From Pyrenopolyporus hunteri (Eukaryota; Ascomycota; Sordariomycetes; Xylariales; Hypoxylaceae): DNA of 64,000 bases. A program made the translations under genes and the position numbers. Positions 15,231 to 26,440 of this stretch are shown here, piece by piece. Each line of letters begins with the position of its first letter. Position 1 is the first letter of the stretch. The notes under the pieces are model-generated. The model had not been told where the DNA came from. It did no database searches and saw nothing but the letters and a program-made list of their open reading frames with translations. The stretch spans positions 1,736,001-1,800,000 of the forward strand of contig CADCXC010000003.1 in assembly GCA_902806595.1 (NCBI GenBank), in the 5' to 3' direction.

Positions 15231-15620
15231 AAAATCATTTTTTTAAAAAAATATTAAAATATAATAATTGAAAATATTATATTTAAAATAATATATATAA
15301 TTATAAATTTATGGCATTACATATAATAATAAATTATTACTATTATAATAATATAACTTCGTATTAACGTATTTATCGTAACGATAATAATAATAAATAT
15401 ATTTTTATTATATACTTCGTCGTTTTATATAATAAATAATTAAAATATAAATTTTAAATAAAAATATATTTACGATTAATACGAAATTAATTTAATCGTA
15501 TTTTTTACATCTATAAAATTTAATTAATTTATCTTTTTTATTACTTTTTATTATATAATCGTATAATATTTATTTAATTATTAATTAATAATTTTTTATT
15601 AATTTAATAATTATAATAAT
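15231..15620 (+). repeat. RIPed dispersed repeat A, copy 2
   Basis: Second direct copy of repeat A, beginning about 490 bp after the first. It carries a small insertion near 15310-15340, including one of the few non-CpG G/C stretches of the block (atggcattac). The distal part (acgattaatacgaaatta, then a tcgtataatattt segment) matches copy 1. Confidence 0.65.
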
Positions 15621-15664
15621 AAATTTAAAAATTAATTTAAATATTATATTATTTTTTTAATTAA

Positions 15665-15870
15665 AAAACTTTAACATAATACGTAATATTAAAAATTAAA
15701 AACTAAATTTTATTAATATTATAAAAAAAAAAAAAAAAAAATTAAATCGCAATTCGAAAAACCGCGATTTTATATTTAAATTTCGACGACGTATTCGATC
15801 GAAGTTTCGATATCGATTATTTAATAAAATTAAATTTATCGCATCGAATTATAATAAACTTTTAATACGA
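15665..15870 (+). repeat. RIPed dispersed repeat B, copy 1
   Basis: Landmarks are acgtaatattaaaaatt, an A-run of about 19, aaaccgcgattttatat, a tttcgacga segment, ttaataaaattaaatt and tatcgcatcgaat. The same string of landmarks occurs at 16690-16885, and a more degenerate version (A-run, cccgcggttttatata, ataaaattaaatta, aacatcg) at 3470-3605. Confidence 0.65.
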
Positions 15871-16087
15871 ATTTTATAAATATCGATTATTTTATACGTT
15901 AAATATTAATATATAAATTATTAAAAAATATAATAAATAAATATTAATTATATATATTAAATAATTTATTTTATTAAATATATAAAAAAATATATATTAA
16001 ATTTAATAATTAAAAAATTACCTTTAAATATAATTTATAATAATTTATTAATTAAATAAAAAACCATTAATATATAACCGTAAAAAT

Positions 16088-16435
16088 ATTATACGATTAT
16101 ACGATAAAAAAGTTACGAAAAAATATATTAATTAATTTATATTTATATAAAAATTTTAAAATAATTAATTTCATATTAATCGATATTTATATATATTTTA
16201 AAAATATATACCTTAAATTTTCGTTACGTAAAATAACGAAATATTTAATAAAAACATATTTATCGTTATTATCGTTACGATAAATACGTTAATACGAAAT
16301 TATATTATTATAATAATAATAACTTATTATTATATATATAATATTATAAATTTATAATTATATATATTATTTTAAATATAATATTTTCGATTATTATATT
16401 TTAATATTTTTTTAAAAAAATAATTACGTAAAAAA
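16088..16435 (-). repeat. RIPed dispersed repeat A, inverted copy
   Basis: Reverse-complement copy of repeat A. It contains tacgattatacg near its left end, then cgttacgtaaaataacg, tatcgttacgataaatacg, ttaatacgaaatta and tttcgattattatattttaa. These are the landmarks of copies 1 and 2 in reverse order and orientation. A weaker partial match in this same orientation lies at about 8065-8145 (cgttacgtaaaataat, then tatcgttacgataaat). Confidence 0.65.
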
Positions 16436-16689
16436 ATAATCATAAATTTATTTATTATATTTTTTTTTATTATATTTAATAAATTAAATTATTTAATAAA
16501 TATATAATTAATATTTATTTATTATATCTTTTAATAAAATATTTTAATTATATATATTATTTATTATTATATTTATTTAAAAGTAAATTTTTAATTATTA
16601 AATTTAATATAAATTTATAATGTTTTTTTATTTAATTATTTATTATATTTTTTAAATATATTAATTAAATAATTATTTTATATATTATA

Positions 16690-16885
16690 ATTAATAACAT
16701 TAAATTTTAATATAACGCGTAATATTAAAAATTGAGATATAATTTCGTTAATATTATAAAAAAGAAAAAAAAAAAAATTAAAACGCCGTTAAAAAACCCG
16801 CGATTTTATATATATATTTCGACGATAAAATCGATAATTTAATAAAATTAAATTATCGCATCGAATAATAATAAATTTATTAATT
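16690..16885 (+). repeat. RIPed dispersed repeat B, copy 2
   Basis: Direct copy of repeat B: cgtaatattaaaaatt, aatattataaaaaagaaa plus an A-run, acccgcgattttatata, tttcgacgataaa, ttaataaaattaaatta and tcgcatcgaata. It is followed closely by an apparent inverted partial copy at 16955-17100, so the two form a loose inverted repeat at the right margin of the AT-rich block. Confidence 0.65.
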
Positions 16886-16954
16886 ATAATTTTTATTATA
16901 ATAAATAATAATTATTATATGTCGTAAACTTATAATTATTATTATAATTTAATA

Positions 16955-17100
16955 TAATAATTTAATTTTATTAAATAATTATAATTTTAACGTTAACGAA
17001 TTTATATAAAAATATAATTTAAAAAACCATATTTTAATTTTTTTTTTTATTATTTATAACATTAATATAATTTAATTTTAATTAACAAAATTATTTCGTA
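16955..17100 (-). repeat. RIPed dispersed repeat B, inverted partial copy at block edge
   Basis: Contains taatttaattttattaaata and then ccatattttaattttttttt with an attaatat-like tail, the reverse complement of landmarks of repeat B. Similar inverted fragments with a cgttttaattttttttt or atattttaattttttttt core lie near 5055-5110 and 7845-7925. Normal-composition DNA starts just to the right, so this copy appears to mark the edge of the RIP-affected interval. Confidence 0.45.
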
Positions 17101-17130
17101 TCGATTATAAAAAAATAGATAATATTTTAT

Positions 17131-19028
17131 AGTTTCTAAAATATCACGTAACTACAGTTAAAAAGTGGGTTTGACATCTGGAAATTCTTTAAATTAACGG
17201 TTTAGCGGAAAAATTGCTTATGGTCCGGCGTGCCCAAGTCTCCATCATCTGTCACATTTTAAGGGTCCGAGAGATCGCGTCTAAGCCGCAGAAGTTAAGG
17301 ATCAATTACACTAATACTAATAAAATGGATACGAATTGGAAAGCACGATTCGACCCATTGTCGCATTAGATCTTCACTCAACTTTTTACACACAGACATA
17401 CCATACAACCTTCTCTCTCTAGCATCTTAACGAATTACACATCTTTTCCCCTTCCCTCTTTTTCTCCCATTTATTCTCAACCCCTGATCTATCACCCCCA
17501 AGCCTACCTAAGTACCTAGGCATGACATAAGCATCCCCCCGTCCCGATACGCAGAACAGAGACGCGAGATAAAGATCTGCTAGGGGTTATCCCAGCCAAT
17601 TGCAACGCTTCAATTCGGCGACTACCAGAGGAGCCGCATTGAGGCCCAGGGGGGCGAGGAGAGGCACCAATCGCCAAGCCAAGGCCCCGTCGAGCCAACG
17701 ACAAAACGGCCGACGCTATCGCCGCCGCTCCACAATGAAGCCGAGCGTACCGAGTCAGGAACCACAGCGCGCAGTCGCCTTTTTGCAAATCTTGTTCCGC
17801 GATTGCGGTCGTGTTTTAGCTTCTGAGGAAATCGACCATGCCTTGGTTTTTATTTTTTTATGTCTTCTGGTCGTATACTTCTTTTTTTTGCCTCGAAGGC
17901 TCTTTTTGTCGAGGATGCAATGTTCCTAGTCTTCTCTCTCTCGCCGGGTTTTAACGACCGGTGTGATGGGTCCCCCTTTCCGGGGTAAGTTAGTTCTATA
18001 GGTAGTAAGGTAGGTATATAGCTCGAGCTGCGACGGTGTGGGAGAGACGAAGCATGTATGTTCTCGGCCAATCCGCGGTGGAGTTGAGCCATCTCCTCCT
18101 GGAGTCGACGCCGGGGAACTAGATATGTGGGGAGACAGAGGCAGTAGAGGGAGAAACAGAGAGGCAAAAAGACTTTTCCACGTGGTTCCCTCACCTCGGG
18201 GCTCATCCCGTAGCATGGGGACTGGCGGAGTCGGTGCTGGTGCTCCGCCTACTCTCGACTCTGTTACGAGTCGATTGGACCGAATTCCTGCTTTCTGTTA
18301 CGGGCATCACATCATGCTTCGATCTTGCCCGTTGAAGGATTGGAGCCCCGACTTTTTCCCCATGGGATTGACGGCGTATTAGGCCGAGCGACATGTGTCA
18401 GAGAGTGAGTTTATTCATAGAAACTAACGGCAGACTCGCGTTAGCCATTGAGAACCAGTGTTGTCAATTCCAATGGGCCAGAACCCGTCAATGTGGTTTA
18501 ATACCTAGGGAAAAAAAACTCACGATAACTTCACACGCAATTTTCTAGTACGATATCAAATAATCATTCTCTACGATAGGTAGAGTGAGTTATGATGTGT
18601 GGGGGCCAGGGGACGCCGTGGCTTTCGACGCGGGATTCATGACGCGTGTAACAGCCTCGGGATGGATGCAACCTACCAAGATCCGAGAATCTCGTCATAA
18701 TATTCTGGAAACGTACCTATGTTTCTAGACTAAGGTGGAGCTAAGAGTATCCAGATTGTAGGTCGTGACCCCGAGGGGACGGGCGTCCGGAGCCTGGAGT
18801 GCTCTGGGACTTTTTTGCGGGTTGGCCTCGTGCATCTGGTTCGTTCCCGTGGAGACGCTTGGCTGGAAGTGGTGTGGATGCCCCTATACCTCGAGCAAGA
18901 TTGTCCGGGGAGTGGAGGTGGGTCGGTCAGTCAGGAGAAAGCTTAGACGAAAGATCTAATTAACTGAGCCCGCGATTCTGGTAAGCTCGTTCACATTTAA
19001 GAAGATCGGCTTTCCCCTGCCAGATTAT
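17131..19028. other. Intergenic, no supported gene
   Basis: GC content returns to roughly half. Several short overlapping open frames occur on both strands around 17.5-18.4 kb, but none shows a recognisable domain, consistent codon use or splice signals. Single-strand runs such as ggaaaaaaaactcacg and polypyrimidine patches are ordinary intergenic features. I see no RNA gene here. Confidence 0.6.
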
Positions 19029-19082
19029 CATCTCTCTCTTTCTCCTCCTTGTCACTCATCCACTCCCTTTCTTTTCTCGCCC
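19029..19082 (+). promoter_or_regulatory. Pyrimidine-rich tract upstream of the hexose transporter
   Basis: A C/T tract (tctctctctttctcctcctt and following bases) lies about 140-190 bp before the transporter ATG. CT-rich tracts at this distance are typical of strongly transcribed filamentous-fungal promoters, close to the transcription start. No TATA box is obvious; the assignment rests on composition and spacing only. Confidence 0.4.
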
Positions 19083-19221
19083 TACCACAACCCCAGCTAT
19101 AAGGGCCCGCAGTGCCTAGTACGCTGTCGTCTCGCCACATCCCCCCCGCGACGACCGACTCCGCTTGCTGTCTTCATACTCTGAATAGCAATTAAGAACG
19201 TCGACTTGAGTCTCTTTCGAA

Positions 19222-20932
19222 ATGCCTGGAGGTGGTGTTGTTCAGGGCTCCGCCGACCCTAGCCGGGTGGAGGCCCCTGTTACCGTCAAGGCATACCTCA
19301 TGTGTGCCTTCGCCGCCTTCGGTGGTATCTTCTTCGGATACGACAGTGGTTACATCAATGGTGTGATGGGCATGTCGTACTTCATCCGTCAGATCGAAGG
19401 ACCCGATGCCACCGCTCTTAGCGGTGACCACAAGTCCCTTATCACTTCGATTCTGTCTGCTGGTACTTTCTTTGGTAGGTGAACGGGCTCACTCGCTCCC
19501 TTTTCGGGAGTCACCAGTCCACTAACTCGAAACTAGGTGCTCTGGTTGCTGGTGATCTTGCTGATTGGTCTGGTCGACGAACCACTATCATTGGCGGTTG
19601 TATCGTCTTCCTCGTCGGTGTTGCTCTCCAGACCGCTTCCGCTGGCCTAGCTCTTATCGTGGCGGGCCGTCTCGTTGCTGGATTTGGCGTTGGTGCTGTT
19701 TCCGCTATCCTGATTCTATATATGTCCGAAATCGCCCCTCGCAAGGTCCGTGGTGCCCTTGTCTCGGGTTACCAATTCTGCGTGACAGTCGGTCTTCTTC
19801 TGGCCTCGGCCGTCGACTACGGCACTCAGGACCGAAACGACAGCGGCTCCTACCGAATCCCCATCGCCCTACAGATGCTTTGGGCCCTCATCCTCGGCAT
19901 CGGCCTGTTCATCCTACCCGAATCCCCGCGATACTTCGTGAAGAAGGGCGAGCTTGATAGCGCCGCTAAGGTCTTGGCCCGTCTCCGTGGTCAGGCCGTC
20001 GAGTCCGAGCTCATCCAGGATGAGCTCGCCGAGATCATCGCGAACCACGAGTATGAAATGTCGGTCGTGCCTGCGGGAGGATACTGGAGCACCTGGTTGA
20101 CCTGCTTCCGCGGCTCGCTATGGAAGAGCAGCAGCAACCTCCGCCGTACGATCCTGGGTACCTCTTTACAGATGATGCAGCAGTGGACTGGTGTCAATTT
20201 CGTCTTTTACTTCGGTACCACCTTCTTCAAGCAGCTCGGCACTATTCAGAACCCGTTCTTGATCTCGCTCGTAACTACGCTCGTTAACGTTTTCTCCACC
20301 CCCATCTCGTTCTGGAGTATGGAAAAAATCGGCCGTCGACCCCTGCTTCTCTGGGGCGCGCTCGGTATGGTTATCTGCCAGTTCATCGTTGCCATCGTTG
20401 GTACCGTCACCAATACCGACAGCGCGGTCAAGGCTATGATCGCTTTCATCTGCATCTACATCTTCTTCTTTGCCAGCACCTGGGGCCCGTAAGTTAATCC
20501 CGACTTGTCAAAGCTATTTTGTTTCAGGGCGTAAGCTAACCTTCATGCAGTGGTGCTTGGGTCGTCATCGGTGAGATCTACCCTCTTCCCATGCGTGCCC
20601 GCGGTGTTGCCCTCTCGACCGCCAGCAACTGGCTGTGGAACTGCATCATCGCCGTCATCACGCCGTACATGGTGGACGAGGACAAGGGCAACCTAGGCGC
20701 CAAGGTGTTCTACATCTGGGGCGGTCTCTGCACGCTGTGCTTCATCTACGCCTACTTCCTGGTGCCCGAAACCAAGGGCCTGACCCTGGAGCAGGTCGAT
20801 CGCATGTTAGAGGAGACCACGCCCAGGACGTCGGCTAAGTGGGTACCTCACTCTACGTACGCCGCCGACATGGGCTTCACCGACAAGGTCGCCGTATCCA
20901 ACATCGAGCATGCCTCCAAGGAGGACGTCTAA
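19222..20932 (+). CDS. MFS hexose/sugar transporter (sugar porter family)
   Basis: Three exons, 19222-19474, 19537-20488 and 20551-20932, separated by two 62-bp GT-AG introns, give a 528-residue protein, the usual length for fungal sugar porters. The start is an ATG followed by a short cytoplasmic N-terminus and then the first membrane span with GGIFFGYDSG (about 34-43). Further family marks are GDLADWSGRR (90-99, loop 2-3), PESPRYF (212-218), QQWTGVNF (299-306, substrate site), GRRPLLL before span 9, and VPETKGL (473-479). Twelve membrane spans are expected. It should import glucose or related hexoses with protons at the plasma membrane; substrate and affinity cannot be read from sequence. 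It resembles high-affinity glucose permeases of Pezizomycotina, but a paralogue with another sugar preference is possible. It stands alone, with no other sugar gene nearby. Confidence 0.95.
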
Positions 20933-23900
20933 GCGTGCCGTAATGGGGCATCAGTGTGAAAAGAGACCACGAAAGGGATTTGTAAAAGCGTATTCCGCAT
21001 GCTTGGGTTTGCGTTGGCGCTGGCGTATTCTAGATTAGTACTAAGAGATGACCAATTTATATATATAATACGATGCAGTGCTTCAATATCCATGGACTCG
21101 TGAAAGCAACGAAGACGCTCGGTGACCTAGGGGACGTGCCACCTATCACCTATCATCGAGTAGCTAAGCGGGGAGAAATACTATCCTCTTATAGGGGCGG
21201 GCACTCGAGTAACCCCTTTGTCTTAGTCCTTCGGTCGTTCCAGTGATGGGTCTGGCGATCGCAACACCGCGGACGTAGTCTTCTATACACGAGTGCGAGC
21301 TTACTTCAACATACCTACCTTAGGTTACCATCAGCAGAATTATATATCATCCATAACTCCCTTATCTAGTGTATCCGCGCGCGTCGTGTCTATTCGTCTC
21401 TTCCTAATAGGCATTTCCAACACCCCATCTATTCCATGACGACGCTACCGATCATCTATGGAATTACAGTGTCTTATGGGGTTCCTGGGGTTCCGTCCCT
21501 ACTAGGAGGATACCCTAGGCGACGTCTAGCGAGATCCTAAAAGGCAGGATGGTAGGATGTATAGTGCGGATGTGGGAGATAGTGTTGTTGTATCCGCGCC
21601 AGCGACCCGACGAACGCCAACAGAAGCTGAACGAGGCCATTAACATCTAGATGGGGTCCGTCGCACCTTATTTCATAGACCTTGTTAGCGATTTGCCTAT
21701 CAAGATACTGTCGTTTGCTCCCTTACCTCTCAACTACGACCAAGTTCGCGAAGGAGTGGGTGGCACAACTGTATAAGGTAGGTAGACTAGGCGACGATGG
21801 ACAGCGCAAGGCATTGTCCTATAATATGATGACCAGGTGAAATATCTACGTATATGGGCGAAGAAGACTAAGTTAGCCTTTGGGGTCTGTCCTCGTATAT
21901 CACTATTCACCTTCCACGTTGCAACTAGGGGATAATGATGGGAGATTCGGTTTCTATTGAAGCTCTATCCAAAAAAGCAAAATTCCTCGCGAGACATTCC
22001 AAGCCAATCTCCTACCCGTAAAGCCTAAGTTCTAGTGATTACAAGCTTATGCGTATGCTTTGACTTCGATCTCGGCTAATTCTACTTGCGCACGCGTTCT
22101 TCGGCCCCGGCTACGTCTAGGCGGGCATCGCGAGCCCCATTTGAGCAGATAGAGATATACGAATGCATTCGGGTAAGAAATGCTTAAGGGGTTTGAGTAG
22201 GGACCTGATTTGCCTACGCAGACTCACCTATGCTCCCGATACATCCTACGCGATAGAGCTAGAACGCTTGCCGATGGGCACTCCCGGGATTTGATGCGGC
22301 TTAATGAGTCAACTATCACACATACCCTCCTTACCTAGCAGAACAGGACGTAGAACGCGCGAAATCGTGGGTTGGCAAGACCCTAGATGCCAGAGGTGTT
22401 GGCGCCTGAAAGCAAAATACGACGTACGCCCACACGCTTCGCGTGTTAGGCCGGGAACAGGCCGCCCGAGAATCCGACAAGGACGTCTCGTGTTCTTCGA
22501 TCTCAGGATAACAGGTCATATGGCACTCGCTCAGGTTGGGCGTGGGCGTCAGCTCATGCTAAGTCAAGCGCTCTTACCAGAAACGTATCCATCATAGTCG
22601 CCGACGCCAGGGGCTTGCTTTACCGCTCGTCCGACGTTGGTGGTTATATTAGTTAAGCTATTAGGGAAGAGTCAGCGTAGGATTTCGTCAAGCTAGTTGA
22701 TCGCGTGGAGGTATAAACGTGATGACCCGTAGCATAAAGGTAAGGGTCAACAAGCTTGTCGTCGCTTTCGTTAAACCGCATGACAAAGATGACATGAGGC
22801 GCCCGGGGGAAAGGCCTCGGCTCTGAAGGCATGGTTAGCGATATGAGCCCTGCAACGTGGGGGCCGCCTATGAGGACGCATTGATCCTTCTATCAACGAT
22901 TAGACTCCAGCTCTAGCGTCCGTAGAATTGTCATCCCCGCGCGATGTGCGGCATGTATGGCCTCATCGCAGATCCAGCTAGAGAGGCCAGACATACTTAC
23001 CGATAGGCTTGCTTGGACAAGCTTACCCAAATATGCTCGGGAAGGAATGTGTCGCATCCACATGTCCGTAGGCTGTCGAAAACAGGCGAGCTAGTCCTGC
23101 AAAGGCGAGAGTTTGGCGAAGCTTTACTTCCGCGGGCGAATAGGCGCTGCGCGATCTCGACCAGTAAAAAAGCAAGATACTCAGGCATAGGATGTCTTAG
23201 GGACTAGGGACCGCACAGAGGTTTCTGGCAACATAATTCACAGAGCTAGCCCGGTGGCTACACCTTTCCCTTGGAGGAAAACCCGTATTAGCCGGTAGTC
23301 GACCTCCAGTCGAACCTTGTCCGGTATTTCCTAAAGCGGCTGGAGCTAACGGGCCAGCTACCGTCGGTAGCGAATGGCAGAGCATATCAAGACTTTACCC
23401 ATCTAGGTATCAGGAGTGTAGACCGAATACCATACAATGGAAGACGTCGGGAACTACGATCAGATATTTCACTGGTAGCTCTTGGCGTTGAGATACGCGG
23501 AAATCTGGAAAGGGACCGCAGCAGGCTTTGCTTGGGGTTCAGACAGTGCTAGTTCTCGGTTGATAAGATATCATCGCAGGTAACATCGTATGTCATGGTG
23601 GGTACTCCTACCTAGACGATGGACAGGTACCCGAACAATTAGGCCATCCTTATCCTAAAAGCGTATTCGCTAGGACTCGAGTTGACCAGCAACTAAGACC
23701 ACGGAAGACAGTCACTTGATTTCCGAGACTAGGGTACTGAGACGGAGTGAATACACCCTATGGACAGGATCATTATGACGCTTGTTTTAGTGCGTAGAAG
23801 CTCCAGGGTGCCCATCATAGCATAAGAGAGAAATAACATCGGATGGAGCAGAGACGGGCGGATATAGTGCTGGCAACACGTTCCTCATTTATGACAGACA

Positions 23901-26440
23901 ACGTCCTTGATCGCCCACGTGCTGTAAATTTGCGTAGTAACACAGCTTCGGTTCATGCAATGGAGCGAGAAAGGTAGAATATTGAGCCGTAACGGACTGC
24001 TCCCGCATGAATCGAAGCAAGCATGTACGCCAGGTTATCGGGGGCGGGGAGATTGATTATCACAGTGCAGTGAATATTGTTTTACTGAGCAGCTGGCTTG
24101 CATGTGCGATCGTGGAGTCTAATACAATCCCCGCCACGAGCACGCCGTTCCTCTTAATAGTAGACGCGCCAGGGGTTTCTAGAGACCTTAAGCTACGGTC
24201 CTGGAATTTCAACCGATGAGGGATCTGCATCAGCATTAAGGAGAGCCCAACGATACTGCTGCCAGAGGAGCAGTCGCGATTGGACACCGCAACTTAGTAT
24301 GCACGTCCCGCTGTTAGGCTCCATGAAGTACATGGAGCCTGTACAGAGATGCCTAACAGGGAGCCAATACACCCAAGCATTGGAGTATGAACAAGTATGG
24401 TGGTGGCTATATCTCGAAAAGCTTTCCGAGCTGAACATTCTCCAAGCATCATTTATGCTTAGTGGTTGCCAAGTTGGGGGAACACAGTTAATGGCATATC
24501 GCGTATAGTTGAGATTATCCGCTGACTATAAGGAATCACTAGGGGTAGCATGTGTGGTTGGGTTTTGTAGCGAGCTTCGTGATAAGCTAAGAGATACGCA
24601 AGCAGGCCACTTATATGGAGCCTAGTAGGTTGTTAGCTTATATACCATAGCTTCAGGGGAGTGGACGCGAAATATTTCATCTACACCACTAGGCAGAGGA
24701 CGCCTGAGCCAGAGTCGTGGCGTGGCTCCCGCTATCGCCACTCGACCGTTGGAGCCTCTGGTATTCTCTATAGGGTCTGCTGATTGGGGGAAATTGTAGA
24801 CGAGTCATTTTGAAGACAACGCCTATGTGGTAGGAAGACAAGGGGGACAGAACGCCGAGCAGTTGGAATACGTATTTTTACCTGCAGCACAACCGCCACG
24901 ACCGGCGTTTGACTGGCCGTAGTATCGCCCAATCGGTAGGTTCCATGGGACGTCCTCTGTAGGTTCGAACTAGACATTTCGATTTGACCGGAAGCGGGCC
25001 CAGGATCTGCCTTGCAGGCCGGCGTTGATATGAGCAAGGCTTCGTCGATGATGCATGTGCACAGAGCCAAGGCTAAACGTCCCAACCCAGGTCATTGCCA
25101 CAGAAGGGTCGGATTTCTGGATGGCTAGTCCTAGACAACTAAGATATCTCTAACACAGAGAAACATTCGGGACATTAAAGTGTCAGATATCCCACTTGCT
25201 GAATACTGACATGTATGTCGGAAAGACGATGACGACGGAACAGTAAGTACAGTAGGATGACGCACGCGACTTGGAGTCTCGGACCAGCCGCTATGCCGTT
25301 TTTTTTCTTTCTCATTTGCATTTTGCCTAGCTAGCGATAAAGCCGCCAGCTAGGCGAGGTCGGTTCCCGCACGCCATGGGTAGCTCACGCCTTGATCTCG
25401 GGGCCCCGGCGACCACTGGAACTCCGGGACGGCTTCCTGCATGGTGTTATCCATAATTTTCGAGACCCGGCATTTTAGTCTCAGAATTTTTGTAGATACG
25501 GGTCAGGCATGGGCTGGGATGGAAATGAGGTGGCGGCTTTTGTACGACGGAGGACCTTAACCATGAGTATGCATGGCATCAAGGCGGCGAGACTATAAGG
25601 AGAGAAGCTTGCATTCCCTCGTTAATATGTTACAGGAGACGAGTAGCATCTAATTACGGGGGACGGCCCGCTAGGAGCGCGGAGGAAAAGGGCCCAGAAA
25701 TGGCCGCGTGAGGGCGAAAACCTCGTACGTACGAGAAGAAAAAAAACATAACATACATGATGAATGTATGTATATGCGTATGTGTGTGTGTGTATGTGGG
25801 AAGTTGGAAAGGGGAAAAAAGCCTCCCCTATGGACAAGCATCATGGCCGGTAACTAGTGGGAGAGTGGATCCCGATATGGCTATATGAGAGCTGGGTATC
25901 CTGGGTAAAAGCTTATCGATAGAGCGCCGGGCCCTCTCACTTGTCCCTTTACGGCGTGTAACTCGCATTTCAACAGCGCGAGGGATGGGAACACACGGAG
26001 AATCCAAGATCTGAGGTTAATAAAAAAGGGAGATGCACAAACATAGATGGGACTATAGGTAATTATCGTAAGTTCAAGCCTGGGCGTTTGTATGATCGCC
26101 TCTACTTTTCACCTCTTGAAACTTATAATCTCAGCGGCCACGCTATCAATACTATCAATACTATCAATGTTATATTATGTTATGTTATGTTATGTCATGT
26201 ATTGTCGCATTTCAGCTCAGCCCTACAACTGACAACCCGTCAACTAAAAGCCTTGCATAGTGGTATTGGACAATAAGAGTTAATTAGAAGATATATTATG
26301 TAGATTGACGAGGAGTCTAGGTTAGGTAGTCGGGGGGTGGGTTGTCAACCCAGGGGTCGAGCTCTAACAGCAACCGGGTACATACCAAATACTTGGGTTA
26401 GGTTTCAGCATTACTTTAATTTAGACTATGCCTTACCAGA
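20933..26440. other. Long intergenic region, no gene recognised
   Basis: About 5.5 kb at normal base composition. The transporter terminator is presumably within the first 150 bp, where an AT-rich atatatataatacg patch occurs. Open frames of 60-105 codons are scattered over both strands without recognisable domains or periodic codon use. Local features are a nested hairpin at 24311-24359, a TG-repeat at about 25781-25796, and short ATCAATACT and ATGTT repeats at 26140-26200. It reads like neutral, possibly old repeat-derived DNA. Confidence 0.55.
26140..26200. repeat. Adjacent (ATCAATACT)n and (ATGTT)n microsatellites
   Basis: Three imperfect copies of atcaatact are followed directly by a pentamer run of the type ttatgttatgttatgt. 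Both are short simple repeats in otherwise unannotated DNA. Confidence 0.8.

Larger units (their letters stand above)
1..17130. repeat. AT-rich RIP-degenerated repeat block
   Basis: The stretch is overwhelmingly A and T, with stop codons in every frame and no credible gene. Remaining C and G lie mostly in CG dinucleotides (repeated acgtt, tcgat, cgaa), while CA and TG are scarce and TA is very common. That is the expected footprint of RIP in ascomycetes, which converts CpA to TpA in duplicated DNA and leaves CpG largely alone. Dispersed and tandem repeats can still be recognised inside it, so the source was probably transposon-derived. Composition changes abruptly between about 17085 and 17160, where normal CA/TG-containing sequence begins. 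Such blocks are usually heterochromatic; that is family knowledge, not visible here. The left end lies outside the window. Confidence 0.9.

Noticed and set aside
17516..18394. Cluster of overlapping frames of 60-118 codons on both strands
   Set aside because: No domain, no splice-supported extension and no strand preference; mutual overlap suggests chance in GC-balanced DNA.
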